A DNA stretch of 64,000 nt from the NCBI GenBank assembly GCA_963772065.1, contig CAVYVZ010000008.1, positions 372,001 through 436,000 on the forward strand. The letters are read 5' to 3'. Below, one piece after another: positions 45,646-55,125 of this stretch. The translations under genes were made by a program, and so were the position numbers. How positions within the stretch are numbered: the stretch's first letter is position 1; every line of letters begins with the position of its first letter. Below the pieces are notes generated by a model. It searched no databases. It was not told where the DNA came from and saw only the letters and a program-made list of their open reading frames with translations. The DNA comes from CAVYVZ01 sp963772065. Its GTDB lineage: Bacteria > Acidobacteriota > Vicinamibacteria > Vicinamibacterales > UBA2999.

Positions 45646-46077
45646 ATGAAGCTGAATCCGCACATCTCGCTGGGGTTCAACGGCCAATGTGAGGCCGCAT
45701 TCAGGTTGTACGAACAGTGCCTGGACGGCACCATTGCCTACATGCTCACGTGGGGCAATTCACCGGCGGCGGCCGATGCCCCTCCTGGTTGGGACACGAA
45801 GATCTACCACGCCACGCTCAAGATCGGAGACACCGCGATCGCGGGCGGAGATGTGCCTCCCAACCGGTACGAACCACCGAAGGGTTTTCAGATTCTGCTC
45901 AACATGGACGACCCAATCGCCGCGGAGCGCGTGTTTCAGGCGCTGGCGGACAACGGCACAATCGCAATGCCGCTGCAGGAAACGTTCTGGGCGAGCCGGT
46001 TCGGGGTCCTGGTCGATCAGTTCGGAATACCGTGGTCAATCAACTGCGAAAAAGCCGTCGAGCGAGGAGTGCCGTGA
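45646..46077 (+). CDS. VOC family protein (PhnB-like)
   Basis: 143 residues from ATG at 45646. PhnB-type 3-demethylubiquinone-9-methyltransferase-like fold: LNPHISLGFNGQCEAAFRLY, YHATLKIGDTAIAGGDVPPN, FQILLNMDDPIAAERVFQAL, ETFWASRFGVLVDQFGIPWS. Of unknown substrate. The stop overlaps the next start (GTGA). Confidence 0.9.
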   Translation: MKLNPHISLGFNGQCEAAFRLYEQCLDGTIAYMLTWGNSPAAADAPPGWDTKIYHATLKIGDTAIAGGDVPPNRYEPPKGFQILLNMDDPIAAERVFQALADNGTIAMPLQETFWASRFGVLVDQFGIPWSINCEKAVERGVP

Positions 46078-46523
46078 GCGCGGAGCTCTGGCAGGCACCC
46101 ACCATCGTGCCGACGCTGGCGTACGAGGACGTGGCGACGGCTGTCGCATGGCTGACTCGCGTCTTCGGATTCCGCGAGCGCCGTGGAAGCCGACTGCAAT
46201 GGGAAGGAGGAGCGACGACGTGGCTCGAGGTGGGCGATGCGCTCATCCACGTCTCGACAGCGGGTGGGCACATGATTCAGAGCCCGCAAGCCATGGGAGG
46301 CGTGAGCCAGCAATTGAAGGTGTACGTTGAAGACGTCGACGATCATTTTCGACGCGCCGCCGCGGGTGGTGCCACGATCATCTCGCAGCCCGAAGACGGT
46401 TTCTGGGGTGGCCGGATCTACAGAGCGAAGGATCTCGAGGGCCATCAGTGGGAGTTCTCGCAGCGCGGCAAGGATCTCGCCGCTGACCAATGGCGGCTCC
46501 CGCCGGGGGTGACCAGGCTGTGA
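46074..46523 (+). CDS. VOC family protein (glyoxalase/bleomycin-resistance-like)
   Basis: 149 residues from GTG with GAGGAG eight bases upstream. TIVPTLAYEDVATAVAWLTR, VFGFRERRG, TWLEVGDALIHVST, LKVYVEDVDDHFRRAAAGGA, IYRAKDLEGHQWEFSQR: one complete VOC domain pair with His and Glu metal ligands. Translationally coupled to the first VOC gene; both are likely under the AraC regulator. Confidence 0.9.
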   Translation: MSAELWQAPTIVPTLAYEDVATAVAWLTRVFGFRERRGSRLQWEGGATTWLEVGDALIHVSTAGGHMIQSPQAMGGVSQQLKVYVEDVDDHFRRAAAGGATIISQPEDGFWGGRIYRAKDLEGHQWEFSQRGKDLAADQWRLPPGVTRL

Positions 46524-46538
46524 GCGGTATGGGAGTCC

Positions 46539-47680
46539 CTACTCCGCTACCTCGTCCCTCTCGGCGTCATCGCCCTCCTCGGTCTCGATCTCGAGCAGAC
46601 CGTATTCCTCGTCGGCCTCGGCATCCTGCGGAAGCTCCCGGTTGCCCCGTGTCGCCGGCCGCGGCTGATATGTCATCGCGCCGTTCGCGATCGTGACGGC
46701 TTCATAACCGGCGTCCGCGTTGATCCACGCGCGCAGGTCGTTCAGCATCCTCGCCGTCACCGGCATCGCCTTGTTGTGCCGTGCGTCATGCTTGTCGACG
46801 TGTACGCCCGCCAGGTGCAGCAGGTTGTCGATGTGGATCCCGACCGGCCCCCCGCTTTGCCCTTGATACGTGTCGGCGGTATGAAAGAAGACGACCGAAT
46901 CGGCGCGCACGTCGGCAGTTCCCTCGCTTCGCCACTGCCTCGACGCCCACTCGTCGGGGCGGCGACGTAAGCAGTCTTCCATCTTCTTCAACTTCTCGGC
47001 CTCGGTCCCCGAGAACCTGTCCTTGCCGCACGTGTCGCCCGGGTACCCGACCACGATGACATCCCTCTGATGCAGCTCGGGACCCTGGATACCCGGATGA
47101 CGGCGACACGCTGATCTCGACCCCAGTAGCCCAGCGTGCCGGTCATCTGCTTGTGAGTGGCCGAGTCTAGGTCCTTCTCGAGGATCACGAGCGCGTAGTC
47201 GTCAAGTTGCGTGAGCTCGACGACCGTCGCCTGCGAGCCTTGTCCAACTGTCCGGCGGACTCGATATGGTTGGGAAACGTGAACAGCAACGGACTTCACC
47301 GTGCCGAAGGGCCCGCTCCCGTTCCTCCCGTTGCGGCCCGGGCTCACCGTGTGCACCTTGGCGAGATGCGCCGCCCGATCGCCCGTCGGAAATACGTGGC
47401 GAGCCGTCAGGACGTACCGGGGTCCGATCAGGACGCCCGACGCCCGCGATCTCGAGAGATACCGCGGCTCCGACGTGCCGCCTCCCCACTTCGGGTTGTC
47501 GCTCATGATGTCGATCGCGCAGATCCACCGGTTCGGCACCTTGATCGTGTCGCCCACGAGCTTTCTGTCGTCCTGGCCGAGCACCTCTTCCTCCGCGCTG
47601 GCGAGCACAGGGCGCTGAGCAATCTCCTCGTGCAGAAAGGGGGACTCGAGCATCTCGAGCGAGTCGCTGTGGTTCCGCAT
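46539..47680 (-). CDS. V8-like trypsin-type serine protease with LESPFL tag, one frameshift
   Basis: About 380 residues. Starts MRNHSDSLEMLESPFLHEEI, an N-terminal tag shared with the next gene upstream. Catalytic His in YVLTARHVFPTGD and Ser in TYQGQSGGPVGIHI; the Asp probably lies in LTQLDDYALVIL. At about 47080 the frame must change (from DQRVAVIRVS to PELHQRDVIVVGYPGDTCG). The C terminus is acidic (EADEEYGLLEIETEEGDDAE). No signal peptide, so it would need a non-Sec route to leave the cell. Its SD lies inside the end of the phospholipase gene, so the two are coupled. Confidence 0.8.
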
Positions 47681-47683
47681 CCG

Positions 47684-49558
47684 TCACCTCTCGGCCAGTA
47701 CGTCAGGGATCAGGCTCCAGCTCTTGCCCTTCACCGTCAGCGGGTCGTACGAAATCACGCCTTCGCCGACCATCTTGTTCGGTGTCGTGAGATTCGCGTC
47801 GTTCGCCTTCGCCACCGCGTCCCACCGCGCCATGAAGTCGCCAATGGCCCACCCGGCAACCGTGGACTTCGGCACGTTGAGGTCATGCGACCAGATCTCA
47901 TGACGGGCATCCCGCACGAGCGCAGAGTTGTCCACCAGTACATTGAGCTCGGAGTCGAGGAAGAAGCCGCGCGGGTTCGCGTTCGCCGATCCGATGGTGA
48001 GGGCACGGTCATCCACGAGCAGGAGCTTCGAGTGCACAAGCCGCCCGAACATCGCGTAGACACGCCGCCGCGCCGGCGGAATCCCGGCGAAGAGCCGCCT
48101 GAAGAACTCGTGCTGGAGCGAGCGGCCGTGCTGCGTCAGCATGTTGTCGGGATCGTCAGTCTCCTTGGACACCACGATGATGACGATCAGCTCGGGATTG
48201 GCTTGCGCCTGCACGACGATGGCATCCGCGAGCACCGGCTCGCGGATGTACTGGTTCTCCATGAAGAGGAACCGCCGCGCGCTGCCAACGAGCTTGAAGT
48301 AGCCCTGCCAGATGTCATCCCGCTTGATGTCGGTGACCCCGCCCCCCGTGCTGACCGTGCGCAGCATCTGTACGTTGTGCCGGTTTCGCTGCTCCAGCTG
48401 ATCGGTGGCGTCCGCGGCGTCTGTGGTCAGCTCTTCGAACGGCTTCCAGTCCGGCAGCGTGCCCGCCGTCGTCTGGCCCTTCTCGCGATTCCAGCGCAAC
48501 ACGAACTCTCGCTCGAGATCGAGGGCGATCAGACCGTCCAGGCGGGCATGCACGTCGTGCCAGATGAAACCGGCAGCGGCCCAGCCGTCGGGCGTCCGCG
48601 GTGGAGAGATGTCGAGGCCGCCGCAGAAGGCCAGATGCGTCTTCCCCTTCCGGAGGACCATGAACTTGTGATGGTGCGTCGCGACGGGCGTTGGGCCGGG
48701 AATTCTGGGGTCGAACATCTTCGCCGGGTGCATGCTGACGATGTATTTCAGGTTGTCGCGCGCGGCAACCGGCAGCCGCGTGACGAGGGCCTTCATGCCG
48801 TTGACGTCGGACTTGAAGCCGACTGCGTCCTTCGGGAAGTCGGACATGATGATGCGAATCGTGACGCCCCGCTTCGCTGCCTCGACCAGAAGATCGCCCC
48901 AGTTCAGCACGCCAAAAAGAGGTGCGGTGAGCGGAACCAGGGTCGGCTTCAATTGCCAGGTCGTCAGGTACAAGTAGTCGCCGGTTCCGAGCGATTCGAC
49001 CGCCTTCTGCATACTGTCGAACGCGCCCGTCTCGTCCACGCGCGGTCGCGCGCCCCCTACCGTTCGGCCGTTGAGAAGTAGCGTGACGAGGCCAGTGGTC
49101 GGGCTGGCGATGTATTGCTCGTAGTCGCTACTGGCAATGCCGGGGACAAAGACGGACGTCGGAGAGCTGCTTGGTTTGACGATACCCGCCGCGATCGTGC
49201 AGTAGAGATTCCAAAGCGCTCGAAGCTTGACAAAGTCTGCGTCCGTCCGTCCTAGCGCGGTCCCGACACCAGCCTTCATGCGACTCCGGTGGTGCATGAA
49301 GAAGATGAGATCGGCCAGCCTGGAAGGATCCTTGATGCCTGACTGAATGGCCGCTTTTACTGCGTCGCGCCAGGCACGCGGCCCCTTCTCGAACTGCTGC
49401 CTTGCCTTCGGAGGGAGACGATTGAGGCGGAACTCGCCTTCTTCCAGCTCAGCGCCAAGCGGTGGCGACACGTCGTCAGGAGCAGGCGCGCCGACAGCAG
49501 AAAAGCCGTAGCGCGACACAATCTCCTGGTTCAGGAAAGGAGATTCGAGCCGTCCCAT
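47684..49558 (-). CDS. Phospholipase D-like protein with LESPFL tag
   Basis: About 624 residues, starting MGRLESPFLNQEIVSRYG. Two HKD half-sites: His296-x-Lys298 (VATHHHKFMVLR, where the Asp position is Arg) and a complete second motif His509-x-Lys511-Asp516 (LVHSKLLLVDD), followed by IGSANANPRGF. Other family parts: YLTTWQLKP, HPAKMFDPR, FMENQYIREPVLAD. A helical N-terminal region of about 150 residues is specific. No signal peptide. The start overlaps the stop of the monooxygenase gene upstream. Likely hydrolyses phosphodiester bonds of lipids; a toxin-like role is possible. Confidence 0.86.
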   Translation of the reverse strand: MGRLESPFLNQEIVSRYGFSAVGAPAPDDVSPPLGAELEEGEFRLNRLPPKARQQFEKGPRAWRDAVKAAIQSGIKDPSRLADLIFFMHHRSRMKAGVGTALGRTDADFVKLRALWNLYCTIAAGIVKPSSSPTSVFVPGIASSDYEQYIASPTTGLVTLLLNGRTVGGARPRVDETGAFDSMQKAVESLGTGDYLYLTTWQLKPTLVPLTAPLFGVLNWGDLLVEAAKRGVTIRIIMSDFPKDAVGFKSDVNGMKALVTRLPVAARDNLKYIVSMHPAKMFDPRIPGPTPVATHHHKFMVLRKGKTHLAFCGGLDISPPRTPDGWAAAGFIWHDVHARLDGLIALDLEREFVLRWNREKGQTTAGTLPDWKPFEELTTDAADATDQLEQRNRHNVQMLRTVSTGGGVTDIKRDDIWQGYFKLVGSARRFLFMENQYIREPVLADAIVVQAQANPELIVIIVVSKETDDPDNMLTQHGRSLQHEFFRRLFAGIPPARRRVYAMFGRLVHSKLLLVDDRALTIGSANANPRGFFLDSELNVLVDNSALVRDARHEIWSHDLNVPKSTVAGWAIGDFMARWDAVAKANDANLTTPNKMVGEGVISYDPLTVKGKSWSLIPDVLAER

Positions 49559-49560
49559 GA

Positions 49561-50667
49561 TCAAGAGATCGGATTCCGCGCGGGAAGCCCGACACCAGTC
49601 ACGGAATCGATGTGGTCGACAATGTGTTCAGCATCGCGTCCCACACCTCCCAACAGCGCCGAGCTCAGCGAGTAGAGGAAGGGAAGCCCCACAAAGTAGA
49701 GACCGGGACAGGACTCGACGATGCCCCGATCGTGAATGGGAACGCCGTTGTGGGCGGGTAGCGAGAGATCGATCCAGTCATAATTCGGTGTGAATCCGGT
49801 ACACCAAATGACGTTCGACACCTCGAGGGCCCTTCCATCCTCGAGGACTGGAAATCCGTTCCTCACCCCTGTCATTCGCGGCACTCTTTCGATGCCTGCA
49901 GCTGCAAAATCCTTCCGTCGCACCCGTCCCAGAGGGATGCCACGAGGGGGATCAAAAAAATGGTCGCGGACCTTTCTTCCAAATGGCGTGTTCACCGTCA
50001 ACACCCGCGTCGCCGTGAACCACATGATCGGCGTGAACAGATGATCGGGAAGACTCCCGGCCCGCGTGGGTTCCTGGCCCGTGTCCCGGCCCGCCAACCA
50101 TGTCTGGTGGTGGGGAGCGAGTTCGATTGCTATCTCGGCGCCGGAGTTGCCGGCGCCCACGACCAGCACGCCCCCTTCCTGAATCTGGGATGGGTTGCGG
50201 TACTCCTTGGAATGAAGCTGGACGATGCTCTCGTCGAGCTCGCGTGCGAATGGCGGGACCCTGGGGTTGTTGTAGGCGCCGGTAGCCACGACCACGTTGT
50301 CGGCGACAAGGGTGTACTCGTCGCAGATCACCTCGAATCGAGCCCCGACCTTGGAGAGTTTGTCGACTTTGACGCCGGTTCGCACAGGGAGCTCGAACTC
50401 GCGGGCATAAGCTTCTAGATAGTCGGCGGTCTCGTCCTTGGTCGGATAAGAGAAGGGCGATCCCGGAAAGGGCATCCCCGGTAGTCCGCTGTAACGGCCC
50501 GGCGTAAACAGACGCAGCGAATCCCACCTCTTCCGCCAGGCATCACCGATCCGGTCGTTGTCGTCCAGGATCACGAACGGCAGACGACGTTGCATCAGGT
50601 GATAGCCGACAGCCAGACCTGATTGGCTTCCACCGATGACCGCTGTTCCGAGTTGCTGATCACTCAT
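49561..50667 (-). CDS. Flavin-containing monooxygenase-like oxidoreductase
   Basis: 368 residues. FAD site TAVIGGSQSGLAVGYHLMQR (Gly-rich loop with Ser/Gln in place of canonical Gly-Pro), then WRKRWDSLRLFTPGRYSGLP as in YczJ/CzcO-type FMOs, NADPH site GVLVVGAGNSGAEIAIELA, and the end motif VIWCTGFTPNYDWIDL. A soluble NAD(P)H- and FAD-dependent oxygenase of unknown substrate. Lies 23 bases after the small barrel gene. Confidence 0.9.
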   Translation of the reverse strand: MSDQQLGTAVIGGSQSGLAVGYHLMQRRLPFVILDDNDRIGDAWRKRWDSLRLFTPGRYSGLPGMPFPGSPFSYPTKDETADYLEAYAREFELPVRTGVKVDKLSKVGARFEVICDEYTLVADNVVVATGAYNNPRVPPFARELDESIVQLHSKEYRNPSQIQEGGVLVVGAGNSGAEIAIELAPHHQTWLAGRDTGQEPTRAGSLPDHLFTPIMWFTATRVLTVNTPFGRKVRDHFFDPPRGIPLGRVRRKDFAAAGIERVPRMTGVRNGFPVLEDGRALEVSNVIWCTGFTPNYDWIDLSLPAHNGVPIHDRGIVESCPGLYFVGLPFLYSLSSALLGGVGRDAEHIVDHIDSVTGVGLPARNPIS

Positions 50668-50690
50668 TTGCAGTCCAACACCGCGGCACG

Positions 50691-50990
50691 TCAGCTTTCA
50701 ATTCGATAGATTTCGCGCCGCCCGCTCTCCACGAGGTCGTGGTAGTCGGCCATCGTCTTCCGGAGCGTTTCGTTCCCCATGAGCGTGTGCTCCAACGTGA
50801 AGAAGTCATCGATCCGCTCGACCTTCGCCTCAGCGACGATCGTCCAGAACGGCTCACCCGTGACATCCGTGAGCAGACGAAGCGGTTCTTGTCCGATTTC
50901 TTTGAGCACGTTGGAGATGGCTCTGAACTTCTCGACCATCTGTCGGACCTTCCCGGGTTTGCAGTGCAGGACCTCACGGATGACGTACAT
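50691..50990 (-). CDS. Small dimeric alpha/beta-barrel protein
   Basis: 99 residues, ATG at 50990 with GAGGAG seven bases upstream. MYVIREVLHCKPGKVRQMVE, KFRAISNVLKEIG, FWTIVAEAKVERIDDFFTLE resemble the ABM/NIPSNAP ferredoxin-like barrels that act as small oxygenases or carriers. It lies between two flavoenzyme genes, which supports a role in the same reaction series. Confidence 0.7.
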   Translation of the reverse strand: MYVIREVLHCKPGKVRQMVEKFRAISNVLKEIGQEPLRLLTDVTGEPFWTIVAEAKVERIDDFFTLEHTLMGNETLRKTMADYHDLVESGRREIYRIES

Positions 50991-51013
50991 GGGGCACTCC
51001 TCTCACATCTGGT

Positions 51014-52234
51014 TCACGCATGGAACTCCACTTTCTTCGCGACGGTTAGGATGCGGCCGAGGTTTTCGTCGGACATGAAATCAGGCAGCGGAATGGCGCC
51101 CGTGATCGCCGAGAGAAAGGCGTTCGTGGCATCCTGGTTGTAGCGCAGCGCACCGAAGAGGCCTTGCATCTCGGGCGGAGGCGGATGAAGTGTCGCGAGC
51201 TGGCTGGTGAACTCGTACATGGGTCGCACGCGCTCATTGCGCGCCGCTTCGTGAGCCTCCATCAGACCTTCGAACGTCCCATTGCCCGACAGCCAAATGG
51301 TCAGCGTCTCGGTCAACGCCGCCGCGTCGATGAATGCGTCACTGATGCCCTGTGCGGTGATCGGATCGCGGTTGTAGCTGGCGTCGCCGACGAGCGCCCA
51401 TCCCCTGCCATACGGCTTCCGGAAGTACCCGGGCACGCCTGCCGTGCCGTACCACTTTTCTTCGCGATGGCCCTGGCGGACGCGAGCCAGAAAGTCGGGC
51501 GCCTTCTCGAGCGCCGTCCAGACGTGACCCTCGATATCGGCGCGGACTTCGGGAAAATCGCCGGTCGGCCAGTTCACCATCACGAGATGGAGACCGTCGT
51601 GGGTGGGCGCGCCACCAAGTGCGCAGCGGTCGCGCACGTACAGTTCGATGTCGTCCTGCGCGATGCCGCTGAAATACGAGTAATAGCAACAGGCGGCCAC
51701 TGGCCGCACCTCGTACTCCGGCGCTCGTACCGCTCGGGCGACGAACGAGTTCACCCCGTCGGCGCCGATGATCACTCGCGCCCGCTCCTCGACCGCTGTG
51801 CCGCTCTTGCCATGCCCGCGCACGCCGACGACGGTGTCGCCTGTCATCAGCAACTCGTCGACGGTGAACGATTCGCGGACCTCGACACCGCATTCCGCGG
51901 CCGCTTTCACCAGAAGGCTGTCGAGTACGGTGCGGCGGGGACAGAACCCGCCCATGCCTTCATTCGCATCGGGAATCGTGCCACGGAGCGCGAAGGGTCC
52001 GACATCGAACGTCATCCGCAGGCAGATGGGCGGCAGACCCGTCGCAGCGAGTGTGTCGAGGAGTCCCCACCGCGCCAGGATCTCGGCGCCGTGAGGCCAC
52101 AGAATGTGTGTCGAGATCGTATCGCTGGGGAACGTCGCCCTGTCGACGAGTAAGACCTTGAAACCCCGGCGAGCCATGAGCATGGCCGTTGATGAGCCGG
52201 CACAACGCGCGCCAACGATGATCGCGTCGTACAT
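51014..52234 (-). CDS. FAD-dependent oxidoreductase (geranylgeranyl-reductase/halogenase-like)
   Basis: 406 residues from ATG at 52234 with GGAGG six bases before. FAD loop YDAIIVGARCAGSSTAMLMA, RRGFKVLLVDR; second motif RVIIGADGVNSFVARAV; third GRGWALVGDASYNRDPITAQ, GISDAFIDAAAL. These are the three FAD motifs of the PHBH superfamily as found in GGR-like enzymes. The substrate is unknown. First of the closely spaced flavoenzyme-PLD-protease set. Confidence 0.9.
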   Translation of the reverse strand: MYDAIIVGARCAGSSTAMLMARRGFKVLLVDRATFPSDTISTHILWPHGAEILARWGLLDTLAATGLPPICLRMTFDVGPFALRGTIPDANEGMGGFCPRRTVLDSLLVKAAAECGVEVRESFTVDELLMTGDTVVGVRGHGKSGTAVEERARVIIGADGVNSFVARAVRAPEYEVRPVAACCYYSYFSGIAQDDIELYVRDRCALGGAPTHDGLHLVMVNWPTGDFPEVRADIEGHVWTALEKAPDFLARVRQGHREEKWYGTAGVPGYFRKPYGRGWALVGDASYNRDPITAQGISDAFIDAAALTETLTIWLSGNGTFEGLMEAHEAARNERVRPMYEFTSQLATLHPPPPEMQGLFGALRYNQDATNAFLSAITGAIPLPDFMSDENLGRILTVAKKVEFHA

Positions 52235-52345
52235 CACAGTCCTCCGCGTTGAGAGACACCCTATCCAACGCGGACGGCGCGGAGCATCGGACGGACTACC
52301 CAATTCGTGGTCGCCGCGAAATTGGGTAATTCTGCGTACGCCGTT

Positions 52346-53973
52346 TCAGATGAGGTCGTGCCGGTAGGCCCAGGCCGTGGCGCCGGTGCGGCTCGAGACG
52401 CCAAGCTTGTCGAAAATGTTGCTGACGTGGCGAGCGACGGTTTTCTCGCTGATGAACAGCGCCTCCGCGATATCGCGATTCGTCTTGCCGGCCGCGAGCT
52501 GGCGAAGGACCTGCGCCTCTCGTTCGCTGAGCGAACCAGCTGACTGGCGCGCCGCGCGCTCTGATTGCTTTGCGATGCGCGCAAGCCAGGGCTCGGCGTT
52601 GAGCTGCGTGAACAGCTTTCGCGCGGCATCGAGCTCGAGACGGCGCCCGTCCTGATCGCCGCGTCGTTCACACACAGCTGCCACCAAGAGGCAGGTCTGC
52701 GCTTCTTCGTACGGCGTCCCCAGGTCCCGCCAGATTTCCCACGCCTCGCGCAGCGACGTCGACGCGTCGGCAATGTCCCCTTCCGCAAGGCGGACTGCGC
52801 CGGTCGCGTGCGCCGACGCAGCGTGGAGAAGCGGCGCGCCGATGGTGCCTGCGATCTCCGCCAATTCTGCGGCGGCAGCGCGCGCGTTCTCGAGATCACG
52901 CGCGGCCAGCAGGATCTCGACGGCAGCGGCGAGCATTCTCGCGCGGGCGGCGCGAGCGCGCGCGTCGAGCAGAACACCGCGGATCGACGCGGCCGCGGCC
53001 TCGGTCTGACCCTGCGCGAGACGAAGCAGCGAGAGGCCCGGCTGTGGCTTTCGGCCGCGCTCGTTCGCGGTCGTGTAGGCCGCTTCAGCCTTCGCGAATT
53101 CACCCCGAAGCCGATGAATCTCCCCGACGCGATAGAACGCAGCACCCGCCGCGGGCCGGGACATGAGCAACTCGCACGCGTCCTGCACATCCCGTGCGGC
53201 CTCATCCCACTTGCCGCGTAGCTGCATGACTTCGGCACGGTAGAGCAGGCACTCGCCGCGATAGCGTACGAGGTCGGGCTGGGCGGCACACCATTCTGCG
53301 AGCGAGGCGGTCCACTCGTATGCGCGACGCAGATCGAAGGTCTCCTGACAAGCCTCGAGGACGATGCAATAGATGTCACCCGCGAGGATTGGCGTCACCT
53401 CGCCCGCAATCACCGCGACCATCGCTTCGTCGAGCAACGCAACACCGTCCGCCAGGTTTCCCAGTCGAATCAGCGCGCGCCCGCGGCCCGAGCGCGCAAG
53501 CGACGCGAGATCACGATCGCCAAATCGGCGAGCGATCTCCCCGCTTGCGTGAATGCGGCGTCGCCGGCCGCGGGATCGCCTTGCACAATGTGTTGGATGG
53601 CGGAAGGAATCAGCAGGTACCCGCGCACGACGCAGTCGAGGTGCGCCTCATCGAGGATACGTTCAGCTCTGGCGAACCATCCCGACGCTGGAGCAAGGGC
53701 GCCGCGTTGCAGCAGTTCAAATGCCAGCCAGGATGCGGATCGAGCGGCGCCTTCGCGGTCCCCTCGATCGAGGAATGTCTGATGCGCGCGCGCTCTGAGG
53801 GCCTCGCTCTCGGCATCGCGTCCCATGAGGTAGGCGGCCGTCGCAAGTCGTTCGAGGTCTTCGGGTTCCAAGGATGCTTCACGGTCGGCCGCTTCGAACA
53901 GGCGATACGATTCCCCCCACGCCTTTCGGTCGAACGACTTCCGAGCACGGCCAAGCGCCTGCACGTCGGTCAT
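52346..53973 (-). CDS. LuxR-type regulator with TPR-like repeats, one frameshift
   Basis: About 541 residues over two frames. The first (53973 to about 53550) has helical repeats (ARKSFDRKAWGESYRLFEAA, DREASLEPEDLERLATAAYL). One G missing from a G run near 53549 shifts the frame to EIARRFGDRDLASLARSGRG and on through more TPR-like helices. C-terminal LuxR helix-turn-helix: LSEREAQVLRQLAAGKTNRD, IAEALFISEKTVARHVSNIF. It lies 111 bases upstream of the flavoenzyme unit on the same strand and is its likely regulator. Confidence 0.85.
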
Positions 53974-54127
53974 GTACTTCAGTGAGGATGGTAGATCGTT
54001 TGGCGTAGCCTCATCTCAACAACAGGAACTTGTTCCAAACTGCACAGACAGTTCAAGTTCGTTGTTCGATGATCGGCCGTTTTGTCGAGGACGTAGTCAT
54101 CACCGCACGTGCGGGAGGAGGACGTAG

Positions 54128-54331
54128 ATGTCCGTTGCCAAGGTGTCCGAAATCAGCGCGACGTCTCCGAAGAGTTTCGAGGACGCGATCCAGCAAGGTC
54201 TCACCAGGTCCGCAAAAACGCTGCGAAATGTTCGCGGCGCATGGATCAAGGAACAGCACGTGCGCTGCACCGACGGCCGCGTCACGGAATATCAGGTGAA
54301 CATGATGGTGACGTTCATCCTGGATGACTAG
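54128..54331 (+). CDS. Dodecin family protein
   Basis: 67 residues, with GGGAGGAGG nine bases before the ATG. VAKVSEISATSPKSFEDAIQ, QGLTRSAKTLRNVRGAWIKE, VTEYQVNMMVTFILDD: the full dodecin fold, which forms a hollow dodecamer that stores flavin (flavin-stacking Trp in GAWIKE). Its neighbours include three flavoenzymes. Its TAG stop lies in a CTAG shared with the convergent membrane gene. Confidence 0.93.
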   Translation: MSVAKVSEISATSPKSFEDAIQQGLTRSAKTLRNVRGAWIKEQHVRCTDGRVTEYQVNMMVTFILDD

Positions 54332-54607
54332 TCGAAGCGGTCCGTAGGTCCCGCATCCCCCGTCGCGTCGCTCCCGCGCGGAATCATTGCGAACGCCTGG
54401 TATGTCACGATCGTGTGGACCGCGCACGCGAGAATGATCGCGGCCGGAGGGACGATCAGCACGACCAGCGCGTGCTCCACGAAAGCGCCGGACTGCGCCG
54501 CGCCGTTGGCGAGCGGAAGCGCGAGCGTGACGGCGTAGTACGACGGCCAGCGGCAGAGCCATGCGACGGAACGCGTGAGCGACCCTCGTCGTCGCGCGAC
54601 GGTTCAT
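54328..54607 (-). CDS. Small membrane protein downstream of exosortase, one frameshift
   Basis: The ATG at 54607 (MNRRATT) overlaps the exosortase end. After a shift near 54583 the frame reads GSLTRSVAWLCRWPSYYAVT, LALPLANGAAQSGAFVEHAL and VVLIVPPAAIILACAVHTIV, two membrane helices, ending IPRGSDATGDAGPTDRFD. About 92 residues. Probably an accessory component of the exosortase locus. I do not recognise the family. Confidence 0.6.
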
Positions 54608-55123
54608 GGCGCTGCCCAACCGGGCCGCGCTGCGATCGAGCCGGCGCACGAGCTCGTGGAGCAGCACCAGGCCCCCGAAATACACGGTGATCCCTTCGAC
54701 GCGATGGACGTCGGCGGCACTGAATGCCGACAGCGCAGCCGGATGCGCGGCGAGCCACATCGCGATCGCAATCCGCACCGCGTTGACCAGCACGGCCGCC
54801 GAATAGCTCGCCAGCAGGCTCACACCCAGAACTCGCGCCGCCGACATGCCGGATCCGACACGATGAACGAGAGCGAGCATCAGCATGCCGAACGCGGCGA
54901 CCATGAAGTTGATCCCCGCGCATGATTTCTCGATCAGGAACAGGCGGTCGCGCGAGAAATATCCTTCTCCCGGCTGCAGCGCGAAGGTGGTGCCGGTCAT
55001 GACGCCGACCAACCGCGCCGTCGGACTCAATATCCACTCGAGATCGTCCGCGCGCGCGTCGGCGTAGTGTCGCTTCATACCCCAGGCGATCAGCACCGCG
55101 GCGGCCAGCACGCAGAGTTTCAT
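54604..55123 (-). CDS. xrtK: Exosortase K-like transpeptidase
   Basis: About 173 residues from ATG at 55123, only short for an exosortase, as known for XrtK. Membrane helices throughout. Catalytic triad visible: Cys68 (LIEKSCAGINFMVAAFGM), Arg117 (LVNAVRIAIAMWLA), His140 (AADVHRVEGITVYFGG). Exosortases cut and transfer proteins that end in a PEP-CTERM-type signal. The end needs a small frame change near 54620 to use the TGA at 54604 that overlaps the next ATG. It starts right after the VIT-VWA gene, whose tail looks like its substrate signal. Confidence 0.85.
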
Positions 55124-55125
55124 CT

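Noticed and set aside
47207..49081. 624-codon plus-strand frame opposite the phospholipase gene
   Set aside because: Shadow of the PLD gene; the minus strand has both active-site motifs and coupled starts.
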